NCBI RefSeq assembly: GCF_003471165.1
Contig: NZ_QRIL01000004.1
Coordinates: 1 to 64,000, forward strand
DNA length: 64,000 nt
Direction: 5' to 3'
Source: Ruminococcus sp. AM22-13
GTDB lineage: Bacteria > Bacillota > Clostridia > Lachnospirales > Lachnospiraceae
Made by a program: the position numbers and the translations under genes. The notes below the pieces were generated by a model. It worked only from the letters and a program-made list of their open reading frames with translations, was not told the origin of the DNA and ran no database searches. Of this stretch, positions 1 to 8,010 are shown in pieces (positions within the stretch are counted from its first letter, which is position 1; each line of letters opens with the position of its first letter).

Positions 1-83
1 GCAGATTCTGATGCATAAACCGGAGCACCGGATAAACCAAGTGCTGCCGAAATAGCAACCGCTATGAACTTTTTTCTATCCAT
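1..83 (-). CDS. N-terminus of a secreted protein (partial, runs off the window)
   Basis: Reading leftward from an ATG at 81-83, the first 27 codons give a typical Sec signal peptide. It has a short basic start (MDRKKF), a hydrophobic core rich in Ala, Ile, Leu and Gly, and a likely signal peptidase site after PVYA followed by SESA. A GGAGGG ribosome site sits just upstream on the minus strand, at about 91-96. The gene continues beyond base 1, so the mature protein cannot be named. The ORF is too short to judge by length, but the combination of ribosome site and signal peptide makes it a convincing gene start. Confidence 0.75.
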   Translation of the reverse strand, partial: MDRKKFIAVAISAALGLSGAPVYASES

Positions 84-262
84 AAAAATCCCTCCATTCC
101 GTGATATTTAACCGTTAATGTTAATATATCACAAGATGGAGGAATTTTGGTAATTATGGCATTAAATGTATTTTGATAGACATGAATCTTATTCTTCCAT
201 CTTGTTCCCCATAAAACAAAGAGTCTGCAGCATTTAGCCTGTCTTTTTTAATCTGCAGATCC

Positions 263-724
263 TCAGGAAATAATCATTGCATAATTTGTGATCACTCTGG
301 TCCACCGCGTATCAATAACTGGTCTGTTTAATGTCTGATAAGCATCCACCTGTACCATTATCTGTACGGCAGTGTCCAGTCCTTCATTATTTTCATCCTC
401 ATTCAGTTCCAGAGATCCGTTGACCAGAAAACTTTGAGCTGTTTTTTCTGCACCATTGGTAATTCCAGTCACAGGCTCAACAGCATCTGCCAGTCCCTGA
501 TAAATCCGGTCTCCTACAATAAAAGAATCCTGTTCCTCATAGTTTCCGGCAGGAAGATTCTTCTTATCAACAATATCCACAGCAGCACAACTTCCAGTCT
601 GCATTTCTTCATCTGTATTCGTATCGAAAATCGGTGAATAGGAAAAATCAAAATACCTGCTCTGCGGAAAATCAGACAGATGAAGTGTATCCGTTCCTGC
701 ATTATAAAGAAATAATCGATTAAC
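263..724 (-). pseudogene. Decayed or N-terminally truncated gene of unknown family
   Basis: An open frame runs from just after an in-frame TAA (725-727) to a TGA at 263-265, about 153 codons. The first ATG is only at 604, leaving 113 residues. Translation upstream of that ATG still looks protein-like (RLFLYNAGTDTLHLSDFP), so coding sequence appears to extend beyond the ATG into a region with no start codon and no ribosome site. The downstream part is acidic and rich in polar residues (for example NEDENNEG) and has no signal peptide or membrane segment. I read it as the C-terminal remnant of a longer gene, possibly frameshifted near 725. No family is recognised. A short intact gene starting at 604 cannot be excluded. 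Confidence 0.45.
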
Positions 725-899
725 TTAATTTCTTTCACAAACAAATTTACCCGTTTATAAAGTACTATATCTTTTATCATTCTGAAACAATAATTCCTGT
801 CTGTATTTATTTTTTATTTCCGGTTTACAAATCATGAAAAAACGTCTCTTTACAAAGTGAATTTGCAAATTCCAAAAATTTAAAGGAGGCAAAAAAATT

Positions 900-2612
900 A
901 TGCCAGGAACATTCAATGGAACAACTTTAACCATTTCAGCTACACCCGTAGACCATGCACTAATTCCCGATGAAGGTGCAACAAACGTAGCGGGAATTGC
1001 AATTGTGGGGTCAGATATGTATTGCGTAAAGACAACCGGTCTTAAAACTACATTACTCAAAACGACTGACTACATGGCAACAAAAGCAACTGCCGTAAAA
1101 AAAGATCTGAACTGGTTCGCTCTGGGACTTACCAAAATTGGAAATTATCTGTATATGCTTGCAGAAGACCATAAAGGTTACGGCGGTTCTACAACCATCG
1201 TAAAACTGGATACCAAAGGCAATCAGCTCGGTACGTACAGTATCAATGAAATTTGTCCAAAAGGCGCATTAGGTATCACTGCTGCTGACGGAACTAACGA
1301 GAAATTTATCATTATGCATTACGCTGACAAGAGCAATGCTGGGACATTAACTTTCAGTGTTGTAGACTGGAAGGCTGCTAAAGCAGCAAGTACATTCACA
1401 GTTACTAACTCAGGCTTTGGTTATACCACACAGCTCCAGGATATCTACTATCACACTTCATTTGGATTATTTATCCTGACAAATAACACTTTTTCAACAC
1501 TTCAGAACCGTATTCTGGTAGTTGATTATCATCTTACTGATGATAAAGGTAAAAAATACACTCCATGTGCGGTCATCAATGTAAATAAAACAGGTGAATA
1601 TAAACAGTACAACCTTGAATCAATCTGTATGAAAGCCAATCACCTTGTGCTTGCATCCAATGTTATAACATCCGATGGAACCGCAGAAGATAAATTCTCT
1701 GTACTGGAAGGCATTACCTACTCCGGTAAAACCTATACTTTTGCATGCGGTTTTAGAGCAGGAGCCCGTGTGCCTACCAAAGTAGATCCCAACTATGAAA
1801 CAACCAATCTGGGATGTGTATCCTTTAACGGAAACAATACTCCATATTTTATAAAACAAAGTCAAGATAAAGTCGCTGTTCTTGGCTACTGTAAAAATTA
1901 TATGAATACAAGCGCAGGTGTATCTCACTTTAAAACATTCACTGACGGTTTATTAGGTCATGCCAACGGTATGAGCTGTTTTAACGGAAAATTCTTTGTT
2001 GTCGCAGGAAATAACAAAGTGGTTGCTATCAGCAGTAACAAAGAGGATGAGGAAATAACATATACAGTAACTCCCAACGATAACGATAAATCATTTACTC
2101 TTAAAGCAATTAATTATTTTTATGAGGCAAATACAGCTTTATTATTGTCCGTTGTTGACGGAACATTAAAGCTCTATAAATGTACATTTGAAAATGAAAA
2201 AAATGTAAAAGCCACTTATCTTTGTACACTGGTAAACGCCGGTCAGCCTACATCCCAGGATATTTTCTATCACAATAAATTAGGGCTTTTTGTCGGAACC
2301 AGTAATCCACATACTGTAAGTGGAGTAACGACTAAAATCACAACAAAAAACACCTTGCTTCATTATAATCTGAAAAAACTTGATGATAGCAAACTTTTAT
2401 ACCCAGATTTTGGATTTGTTACAGATATTCCTGCTAAAGATGCTCAGGGCCGCACATATAACAGTTTTGAACTGGAATCAGTGGCTCTGGATCAAAATAA
2501 TAAATTAATCGCTGTGTGCAATGCCAATGTCAAAGATGCTACCCACACCAGTGGTTTAGCATCCACTGACGGCTTCTTTCAGTATAATACGCTTGAATTT
2601 ATTACAGCTTGA
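900..2612 (+). CDS. Unrecognised 570-residue protein with an internal duplication, probably beta-propeller
   Basis: A strong AAAGGAGG site (about 881-888) precedes the ATG. The protein has no signal peptide or membrane segment. It appears to be two related halves. LQDIYYHTSFGLFI near residue 180 is matched by SQDIFYHNKLGLFV near 455, and YNLESICMKANHLVLASN near 240 by FELESVALDQNNKLIAVCN near 525. A third element, HANGMSCFNGKFFVVAG near 350, resembles the start of a blade. Repeated short beta-strand blocks ending in polar loops suggest a propeller or a similar repeat fold. I recognise no family and no catalytic motif. It stands alone on the plus strand between minus-strand genes and is closed by a clear terminator. 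The missing signal peptide is odd, because such folds in gut Firmicutes are often secreted. Confidence 0.8.
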   Translation: MPGTFNGTTLTISATPVDHALIPDEGATNVAGIAIVGSDMYCVKTTGLKTTLLKTTDYMATKATAVKKDLNWFALGLTKIGNYLYMLAEDHKGYGGSTTIVKLDTKGNQLGTYSINEICPKGALGITAADGTNEKFIIMHYADKSNAGTLTFSVVDWKAAKAASTFTVTNSGFGYTTQLQDIYYHTSFGLFILTNNTFSTLQNRILVVDYHLTDDKGKKYTPCAVINVNKTGEYKQYNLESICMKANHLVLASNVITSDGTAEDKFSVLEGITYSGKTYTFACGFRAGARVPTKVDPNYETTNLGCVSFNGNNTPYFIKQSQDKVAVLGYCKNYMNTSAGVSHFKTFTDGLLGHANGMSCFNGKFFVVAGNNKVVAISSNKEDEEITYTVTPNDNDKSFTLKAINYFYEANTALLLSVVDGTLKLYKCTFENEKNVKATYLCTLVNAGQPTSQDIFYHNKLGLFVGTSNPHTVSGVTTKITTKNTLLHYNLKKLDDSKLLYPDFGFVTDIPAKDAQGRTYNSFELESVALDQNNKLIAVCNANVKDATHTSGLASTDGFFQYNTLEFITA

Positions 2613-2649
2613 TTTCGCTACATCAATAACAGCATAAATTTCCATTATA

Positions 2650-2680
2650 AAAAGCAGGCAGTTTTTCGCCTGCTTTTTAT
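2650..2680. terminator. Bidirectional rho-independent terminator
   Basis: The inverted repeat AAAAGCAGGC / GCCTGCTTTT (10-bp arms, 8-base loop) is flanked by T-runs on both strands. It lies between the convergent ends of the gene at 900-2612 and the leucine-rich repeat gene at 2693-3868 and can serve both. Confidence 0.9.
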
Positions 2681-2692
2681 AATTCCAATTTT

Positions 2693-3868
2693 CTATTTAA
2701 CAACAACTTTTTTATTATCTGACCATACGCCAAACTGTTTAATACCATTCAACAACGTATATGCATGCGCTTTCAAATAGTAAACTCCCGGTTTTATATT
2801 TTTAAAAGTAACTGTATTTTTCTTTTGATTTTTTAATACAATATTTTCTCCTGAATCTGCATTCTTAAGTACGCAATCAAACCCATCACTGTATTTTAAA
2901 TTTCCAAACTGTGCGGTTACTGTTTTCTTTTTCCCGGTAATTTTTATTAATTTTATATTATCTTTATTTAGTTTAACAGGAGGCATACGCATTTCATTAG
3001 ACCACCTGCTATAACTTTTTTTACCATTTTGAACAGTATAAGAACGGACTCTGGCAAATCCCATAGTCGGCACTTTTTTTAATATACAGGTTGTGTTTGC
3101 AGAATTTTTATTAGCTAATACCTTAGTACCATCATATATTTGATATTGATATCCATCTGCATTCTTTACTTTTCCGCTCAAATCAATTGTAACATAGATT
3201 TGTTTGTTTACTATATCTGAATCAACAGATTTTATATACGGACGATTTGTTTCTGGTTTTGAAGCAGTTCCCTCACTTACAAAAGGAATACCATTCATCT
3301 TACAGTAATAGTATGCATATGAATTTTTCTTTCCATGAACTGTTAGAGAATCACAATTTATGAACGCCTCAGCACCTATCTCAGTAACTGTTTCAGGTAT
3401 ATATAACGTTTTCAGTTTTCGACAGTCAGCAAATGCAAAAAAATCTATACTTTGAAGATTTTGGGGAAGTTTAACACTCGTCAGTTCACCGCAGTATATA
3501 AATGCACTTTGTCCAATTTTTTTCACATTATCAGAAAGTATTACCCTTTTAAGCTTTGGACATGTGCTAAAGGCAAAAACTGGAACAGTATCTACTGAAG
3601 CCATCCACTCTACTTCTTCTATATTCAAATTATCTTCAAAACAAAATTTTTCTACTTTAGAAACCGAAGGAAGAAGCATTATCTTCTTATAATCTCCAGT
3701 TGGGTATTCTCCATACACACGGCTCTCTGAAATTTTCAACTGTTCATACTTATTTTTACTTTCAATGGTTATCTGTGATTTCATAGCAGCTTCTGCTGAG
3801 ACAGATGCAGAAATTGCTACACACGTTAAAGCAATCAACAATATTTTCTTTACTTTCTTTGACTTCAT
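2693..3868 (-). CDS. BspA-type leucine-rich repeat surface protein
   Basis: A secreted protein of 391 residues. The start at 3868 (MKSKK) is chosen over an ATG six codons upstream because GGAGGAGATT precedes it at the right distance. The N-terminus is a signal peptide with a hydrophobic core ending near SAEAA. Residues of about 60-190 hold several LRR_5/BspA repeats, for example LKRVILSDNVKKIGQSAF, LTSVKLPQNLQSIDFFAF and LKTLYIPETVTEIGAEAF. Residues of about 210-391 form two fibronectin-III-like modules (YIKSVDSDIVNKQIYVTI, and the part ending in a WSDNKKVVVK tail). There is no LPXTG or transmembrane anchor, so it is probably released or held non-covalently. BspA-type proteins of gut bacteria are linked to adhesion; the actual partner is unknown. 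Confidence 0.85.
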   Translation of the reverse strand: MKSKKVKKILLIALTCVAISASVSAEAAMKSQITIESKNKYEQLKISESRVYGEYPTGDYKKIMLLPSVSKVEKFCFEDNLNIEEVEWMASVDTVPVFAFSTCPKLKRVILSDNVKKIGQSAFIYCGELTSVKLPQNLQSIDFFAFADCRKLKTLYIPETVTEIGAEAFINCDSLTVHGKKNSYAYYYCKMNGIPFVSEGTASKPETNRPYIKSVDSDIVNKQIYVTIDLSGKVKNADGYQYQIYDGTKVLANKNSANTTCILKKVPTMGFARVRSYTVQNGKKSYSRWSNEMRMPPVKLNKDNIKLIKITGKKKTVTAQFGNLKYSDGFDCVLKNADSGENIVLKNQKKNTVTFKNIKPGVYYLKAHAYTLLNGIKQFGVWSDNKKVVVK

Positions 3869-4069
3869 AGAATCTCCTCCAATCAATAATATTCAGCTAT
3901 TATCATAATATATCACTAACTATAAAAGATCCTGTATTTCTGGCATTAAAAGTATTCTAATGACCCCGAACCAAAATGCAAATTTAAATTAATCTGTTTC
4001 TTCCAAAAAATATTCCATATCTTATCAATTTAATTTCTTTAAGAATCCTATTCATTCCTTCGTCAGTCG

Positions 4070-4545
4070 TTATGTCTTTTTGATTTCTACAATTAATTTA
4101 TATTTTTTCCATTTTTCAGTTTCTGATTTCATCTGTTCTGCCAGGTCAAACAGTTCCGCAATGGTAACTCCCAGTCGATTCGCCATAATCTCCAGAAACT
4201 TCCTGGTTCCGGCAGAACATTTATCATTCATAAGAAAATCCTGGATCATTCCCTGATCTACCAGGATTACTTTCGTATCCTGACCACCCACATCAATAAT
4301 TGCACATTCATTTCCCGCCAGTTCTCTGCCACCTCTTCCATGACAGGTAATCTCCGTAATCACAAAATCTGCATAATCCACAGCTACGCGCCCATATCCT
4401 GTAGCATCTACACGAACCCCTTCACTCATTACATCAATCCCCTCATCCAGAAGCCTTGAAGCAATCTCCGAAGCCGTCTCCTTACTGCTCCACCCTGTAG
4501 GCAGCACAAATTTTGTTACATTTCCATTATAGCAGAAAAGAAAAA
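4070..4545 (-). pseudogene. Remnant of a 2-hydroxyacyl-CoA dehydratase activator (BadF/HgdC-type ATPase)
   Basis: The frame encodes only the middle of an ASKHA-fold activator of about 260 residues. Recognisable parts are the VDATGYGR-like strand, the IIDVGGQDTKVI phosphate-binding motif and NDKCSAGTRKFLEIMANRLG, where the family normally has NDKCAAGTGRFLE and the cysteine binds the bridging 4Fe-4S cluster. The N-terminal GIDxGSxxxK nucleotide motif is missing: the frame begins abruptly after the terminator hairpin at 4545-4584 with no ribosome site. The C-terminal third is replaced by a lysine-rich tail (KSETEKWKKYKLIVEIKKT). No dehydratase subunit gene is adjacent. I conclude that it is a doubly truncated relic. 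An ORF of 145 codons from a GTG at 4507 remains open but is unlikely to make an active activator. Confidence 0.7.
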
Positions 4546-4584
4546 CCAGTAACGTTTCGGGTATATATCAAAAACATTACTGGT
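4545..4584 (-). terminator. Terminator of the Gfo/Idh/MocA gene
   Basis: On the minus strand, ACCAGTAATGTTT pairs with AAACGTTACTGGT (one mismatch) around a loop of about 14 bases and is followed by TTTTTCTTTTC. It lies just after the stop of the dehydrogenase gene at 4613 and immediately before the activator remnant, which therefore has no promoter of its own in view. Confidence 0.8.
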
Positions 4585-4612
4585 CTTTTTTTATAAGATT
4601 ATTCCACACTTT

Positions 4613-5581
4613 TTATTCGATACAGGGAATCTCATAATTCCAGGATTTACGGATGTCGTCCATGATTTTCATAATCCTTATTGTCTCTGCATGAGGCATT
4701 TCCGGACACTCCAGTTTTCCTTCCTGGATTGCTTCCATGCAAGATTCTACCTCATATTCATATCCTGAGATCTGTTCCGGCACAACATAAGAAGCCACTT
4801 CTTTATGTTCGGTATCAAACACTGTAATCTTTTCCGGATTATTGATATTCTGCACCTGCATATATCCTCTGGTTCCGAAAATACTTCCCATTCTGTCTGA
4901 GATTTCCCTTGCTCCACACTGAAGGGTTGCCATGCAGTCTCCCTCAAACACCATGGCAATGCTGTCCAGAATATCCACTCCATTCTGAAAGATTGCAGTA
5001 GCCTTTACATCCTTTACCTTATCGCCAAGCACCATGGAAGCAAAATTGATTGGATATACGCCTACATCCAGAAGAGCACCTCCTGCAAGCTCCGGTTTAC
5101 GGATACGTTCCACATGACTTACTGTATAGCTGAGATTCGCCGTAACTGCCGTAACTTCTCCGATCACACCGCTTTCAATAATATCGTTGATCATCTTTCT
5201 GGACGGCATATATCTTGTCCAGATTGCTTCTGTGATCAGAAGCTTTTTCTCTTTTGCAAGATCAAATAATTTCTGTGCCTGCTCTGCATTTACAGTAAAT
5301 GCCTTTTCACAAAGCACATTCTTTCCCGCTTCCAGACACATCTTTGCATGCAGATAATGGTGTGAATGAGGAGTTGCGATATAAACCAGTTCAACCTCAT
5401 CATCTGCCAGCATTTCCTCATAGGATCCATATGCTTTTTTTACTTCATATTTCTGTGCAAATACCCGGGCACGTTCCAGATCACGGGCAGCAACCGCATA
5501 CGCCTCCACATCTTTCATTCCTGCCACTGTTTTCGCCATAGTAGAAGCAATGCCTCCTGCTCCCAGAATACCTAACTTCAT
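4613..5581 (-). CDS. Gfo/Idh/MocA-family NAD(P)-dependent oxidoreductase
   Basis: A soluble protein of 322 residues with the family's two-domain layout. The N-terminal Rossmann fold begins with MKLGILGAGGIAS (GxGxxA-type dinucleotide motif, residues 6-11) and continues to CLEAGKNVLCEKAF near residue 95, where the usual EKP motif reads EKA. The C-terminal alpha/beta domain carries GGALLDVGVYPI near residue 170, the region holding the family's catalytic Asp/His positions. These enzymes oxidise or reduce sugars, inositols or dihydrodiols; the GGALLDVGVYP form is common in the dihydrodiol-dehydrogenase-like branch. Substrate cannot be assigned, as no sugar transporter or kinase adjoins it. GGGAGGA lies upstream of the ATG. 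It appears monocistronic. Confidence 0.9.
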   Translation of the reverse strand: MKLGILGAGGIASTMAKTVAGMKDVEAYAVAARDLERARVFAQKYEVKKAYGSYEEMLADDEVELVYIATPHSHHYLHAKMCLEAGKNVLCEKAFTVNAEQAQKLFDLAKEKKLLITEAIWTRYMPSRKMINDIIESGVIGEVTAVTANLSYTVSHVERIRKPELAGGALLDVGVYPINFASMVLGDKVKDVKATAIFQNGVDILDSIAMVFEGDCMATLQCGAREISDRMGSIFGTRGYMQVQNINNPEKITVFDTEHKEVASYVVPEQISGYEYEVESCMEAIQEGKLECPEMPHAETIRIMKIMDDIRKSWNYEIPCIE

Positions 5582-5603
5582 TTTATTGTCCTCCCATATT
5601 TAT

Positions 5604-5638
5604 AGCAGATAAAATTATCCACTTCGCTACTTGCTCTA
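5604..5638. repeat. 35-bp direct repeat, copy 1
   Basis: This segment, beginning AGCAGATAAAATTATCC, matches 6268-6302 at 31 of 35 positions in the same orientation. It sits just upstream of the dehydrogenase gene start. Its role is unknown; the two copies flank the spore-protein/PspC block. Confidence 0.6.
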
Positions 5639-5703
5639 ATTTTACAGCATCATCGCCCGGAGAACAAGTTTATTCCGTTATATATTTATCCCATATCATT
5701 CAT

Positions 5704-5913
5704 TTATTTTTTCAGTTTCTCTTTTTTTCGTTTCGTCATCAACCCTCCAATCCTTCCGGTCTCTTTCGCAGACAGACTTTTCCATCCATCACTCAATACT
5801 CTGTCCAGCAGTCCCATTTCCTCTGCAATTTCATACTTCATTCTGACCTCCGGCAATAATTCTCCATCAAGATAAGCTTTTATTTCCTTCTCTTTATCCA
5901 AAACAGCCCACAC
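5704..5913 (-). CDS. Small acid-soluble spore protein, alpha/beta type
   Basis: The 69-residue frame carries both hallmarks of alpha/beta SASPs, which coat spore DNA and are degraded at germination. MKYEIAEEMGL corresponds to the germination-protease site region (compare MKLEIASEFGV in Bacillus SspA), and AKETGRIGGLMTKR corresponds to the second conserved DNA-binding segment. A lysine-rich tail ends it. The start is uncertain. GTG at 5913 lies inside a hairpin with no spaced ribosome site. A TTG at 5901 has AAGGAG upstream. An ATG at 5841 has an excellent GGAGG five bases upstream but would remove the residues before MKYEIA that family members normally have. This is the clearest sign of sporulation in the window. 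Confidence 0.8.
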   Translation of the reverse strand: MWAVLDKEKEIKAYLDGELLPEVRMKYEIAEEMGLLDRVLSDGWKSLSAKETGRIGGLMTKRKKEKLKK

Positions 5914-5941
5914 TCCTTTTCTTTGGAGTATGGGCTGTTTT
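5900..5941. terminator. Hairpin with 17-bp arms, likely terminator
   Basis: AAAACAGCCCACACTCC pairs with GGAGTATGGGCTGTTTT (one mismatch) around an 8-base loop. It follows the PspC gene on the minus strand and overlaps the 5' part of the longest spore-protein frame. On the plus strand it is followed by a T-rich stretch. Confidence 0.65.
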
Positions 5942-6049
5942 CTTAATTTTTATACTGCATTTCATTCAAACGGATATTCGCAATCCGCTTCGCTGCCTGC
6001 CTGATTCGGTTAAACTTCTGTCTATTACAGATTGGATTCTGAGATTCTG

Positions 6050-6235
6050 TTATCTTTTGGGAATAATAATTGCAGCAATGATATATGCCCAGATTCCCGC
6101 ACCTCCAAAGCAGGTAAGGATCACCCATGCCAGACGCACCAGCGTAGGGTCAATATCAAAATATTCTGCGATTCCTCCACATACACCGCAAAGCATACTG
6201 TTTTCTGATGATTTGTATAAACGTTTGTCACCCAT
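6050..6235 (-). CDS. PspC-domain membrane protein
   Basis: A 61-residue protein that is almost entirely a PspC domain. KRLYKSSENSMLCGVCGGIAEYFDIDPTLVR is the hallmark region (basic start, then the CGGIAEYF-DPTLVR pattern), followed by one transmembrane helix (LAWVILTCFGGAGIWAYIIAAIII) and a short basic end. PspC proteins are small inner-membrane proteins tied to envelope-stress responses; in Firmicutes the solo domain is common and its role is poorly defined. AAGGAGG precedes the ATG. Close upstream is a PadR-DUF1700-DUF4097 operon, also an envelope-type cluster, so a shared envelope role is plausible but inferred. Confidence 0.9.
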   Translation of the reverse strand: MGDKRLYKSSENSMLCGVCGGIAEYFDIDPTLVRLAWVILTCFGGAGIWAYIIAAIIIPKR

Positions 6236-6267
6236 GTTCCATTTCCTCCTTAAACTCAGATTAGTCG

Positions 6268-6302
6268 AGCAGATAAAATCATCCGCTTCGTTACTTACTC
6301 TA
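6268..6302. repeat. 35-bp direct repeat, copy 2
   Basis: Matches 5604-5638 at 31 of 35 positions, same strand. It is followed by the small dyad ACCGAAT / ATTCGGT (about 6303-6326). A weaker echo of the second half (CGCTTCG ... TGATTCGGTTAAA) occurs at about 5985-6015. Confidence 0.55.
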
Positions 6303-6367
6303 CACCGAATAACTTCCTGATTCGGTTAAATACTACTTTTATTTCTGCACGTCAGAGTATATGCTCT

Positions 6368-7306
6368 TCAGGATATCTGCAAATCTCTGTGTTCTTTCCC
6401 GGAGAAATCTACTGATATATTTCCCATACCGCACTCCAGATCCAGTTTCCTGTCTGCGCCTTTATTGGAAATGGTTTTCTCCCGTCCAAGTCCACTGTAG
6501 GAATCAGAACCTACATCCAGATTTCCCACTCCACATTCCAGATCATAATTATAATCCTCCTGCGTACCGGTCAGTGTCAGATCCAGTTCACCCAGACCAC
6601 ATTCTCCATCTGTCTTCCTGGCGCTCAGATCTGCAAATGTCATACTTCCGGTTCCGATTTCCAGATCTGCCTCCCTTGCGGTCACCGGATTCTTACTTTC
6701 AAATTCCCCGGCTCCCATCTCCACACTCAGCTTCTCTGTCTCAATATCTCTGTTCAGATAAACAGTACCTGCACCCATCTCAATCTCCAGCTCCTGAAGC
6801 TTAACATCTTCCGGATAGGAGATACACACCTTTCTGTTTTTAGACAGTTTTTTCGTGCTTCTGACCTTAAGAGTATCCGAACTCTCCTTCACTGTCACAT
6901 TCTTCCCACTGTCATCATAAACTCTGACACAGAAACTGTCGCCCTCTTCCAGAATCAGATCATCGTACTTCAGCTCTATATCCAGCTTTGCGGGCTGATA
7001 CTTCAGCTGATATACAGTGCCATCTTCCTCATCCTCATCAACAGTGCGGACATAATCCTCACTATCATCATCATCACTGTCGTCATAATCATCACTGTCG
7101 TCACAATCATCGATGTCATCATAATAATCATCATCGTCATCATAGTTACCATCCCCATCTGCCACCAGAAGCACCCTTTTCAGGCTTTTCACCCCTGTCA
7201 GTTCCGACATACTGGCTCCCATAACACCACCGGCAGCTGTCAGCCCGATTCCCACAGCACCAAAAATCCCCGCTGCGATCAACATTCCTTTTGTAAACTT
7301 CTTCAT
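6368..7306 (-). CDS. DUF4097-type adhesin-like repeat protein with an Asp-rich tract
   Basis: A 312-residue protein. The start (MKKFTKGMLIAAGIFGAVG) gives a signal or single membrane helix. Residues of about 50-95 form a very acidic low-complexity stretch of Asp/Tyr/Ser. The remainder is a DUF4097-like beta-helix of short repeats with the recurring pattern MGAGTVYL, MGAGEFES, IGTGSMTF, CGLGELDL, CGVGNLDV and CGMGNISV. Such domains (toastrack/LiaX-like) are found with DUF1700 and PadR proteins in Firmicutes and are thought to sense or respond to envelope damage. The ATG overlaps the stop of the DUF1700 gene by four bases, so it is translated from the same message. The acidic tract could bind cations; that is inference. 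Confidence 0.85.
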   Translation of the reverse strand: MKKFTKGMLIAAGIFGAVGIGLTAAGGVMGASMSELTGVKSLKRVLLVADGDGNYDDDDDYYDDIDDCDDSDDYDDSDDDDSEDYVRTVDEDEEDGTVYQLKYQPAKLDIELKYDDLILEEGDSFCVRVYDDSGKNVTVKESSDTLKVRSTKKLSKNRKVCISYPEDVKLQELEIEMGAGTVYLNRDIETEKLSVEMGAGEFESKNPVTAREADLEIGTGSMTFADLSARKTDGECGLGELDLTLTGTQEDYNYDLECGVGNLDVGSDSYSGLGREKTISNKGADRKLDLECGMGNISVDFSGKEHRDLQIS

Positions 7307-8010
7307 TTAACCGCCTCCTTTCTCTTTCTGTAAAGCACCCTGTTAAAAAAGTCGGTAATCTTCCGAAACCACTTCGGCACAATACGTACTGCGACACTGA
7401 TCAGCCCCAATACCATAAGGATTGCCAGAGCAATCATAAGACATCCAATTCCTATTGTCATGATCCCGGTTCCGGTCATTACAGTCAAAAGCCCTGCTCC
7501 AGCCACAACAGCTGCAAGCCCGCCAACCAGTAAAGCCACAGCGCCTATACCCAATCCAACGATCAGCCAGAACGGAAGCAGTAAGATTCCAACTGCAAAT
7601 GTCAGAATCCCACCAACAGCCCCCTTAACAAAGGGAGAGATAAAAACCAGCAGAATCACCGCAAGGATCAGCACCGCCTGATTCCCCTTTCTGAAAAAAC
7701 GCTTCCCTGTTCCCGACTCTTCTCCATATTTCTCAGGCATCTGTCCTCTCTCTTTAGTTCGGGCATCCTCATAGCCATGCTCCGTATATTCTCCATACTC
7801 ATAGCCTCCTGCCGAACCTTTCAGATCCGCCTTGATAATCGCTGCAACCTTCTCGGGACTTCCAAGTTCCCTGAGCACCGAAGCTTCATTCTCAGCTCCT
7901 GCATCATCGAAATAACTATTATAAAAATCAAGGGCATCCTGCCTCTCTGTCTCGGAAATATCAGCAAGCAGCTTCTCCAGCGCCTGCATAAACTGCGCCC
8001 TGTCCATCAT
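7303..8010 (-). CDS. DUF1700-family membrane protein (HAAS signalling domain)
   Basis: A 235-residue protein. The N-terminal 70 residues are the DUF1700/HAAS domain (MDRAQFMQALEKLLADISET, then LDFYNSYFDDAGAENE and LRELGSPEKVAAIIKADL). A polar linker follows, then a glycine- and valine-rich block with about four transmembrane helices (residues 110-215) and a basic cytoplasmic tail. The HAAS domain is typically encoded next to a PadR regulator and is thought to interact with it. It overlaps both neighbours by four bases (PadR upstream, DUF4097 downstream), so the three form one translationally coupled operon. Confidence 0.88.
   Translation of the reverse strand: MMDRAQFMQALEKLLADISETERQDALDFYNSYFDDAGAENEASVLRELGSPEKVAAIIKADLKGSAGGYEYGEYTEHGYEDARTKERGQMPEKYGEESGTGKRFFRKGNQAVLILAVILLVFISPFVKGAVGGILTFAVGILLLPFWLIVGLGIGAVALLVGGLAAVVAGAGLLTVMTGTGIMTIGIGCLMIALAILMVLGLISVAVRIVPKWFRKITDFFNRVLYRKRKEAVK

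Noticed and set aside
514..780. 88-codon minus-strand ORF
   Set aside because: Overlaps the more protein-like frame at 263-724, is rich in Ile/Arg/Phe with no family pattern, and has no ribosome site.
5943..6128. 61-codon minus-strand ORF
   Set aside because: Out-of-frame shadow of the PspC gene at 6050-6235.
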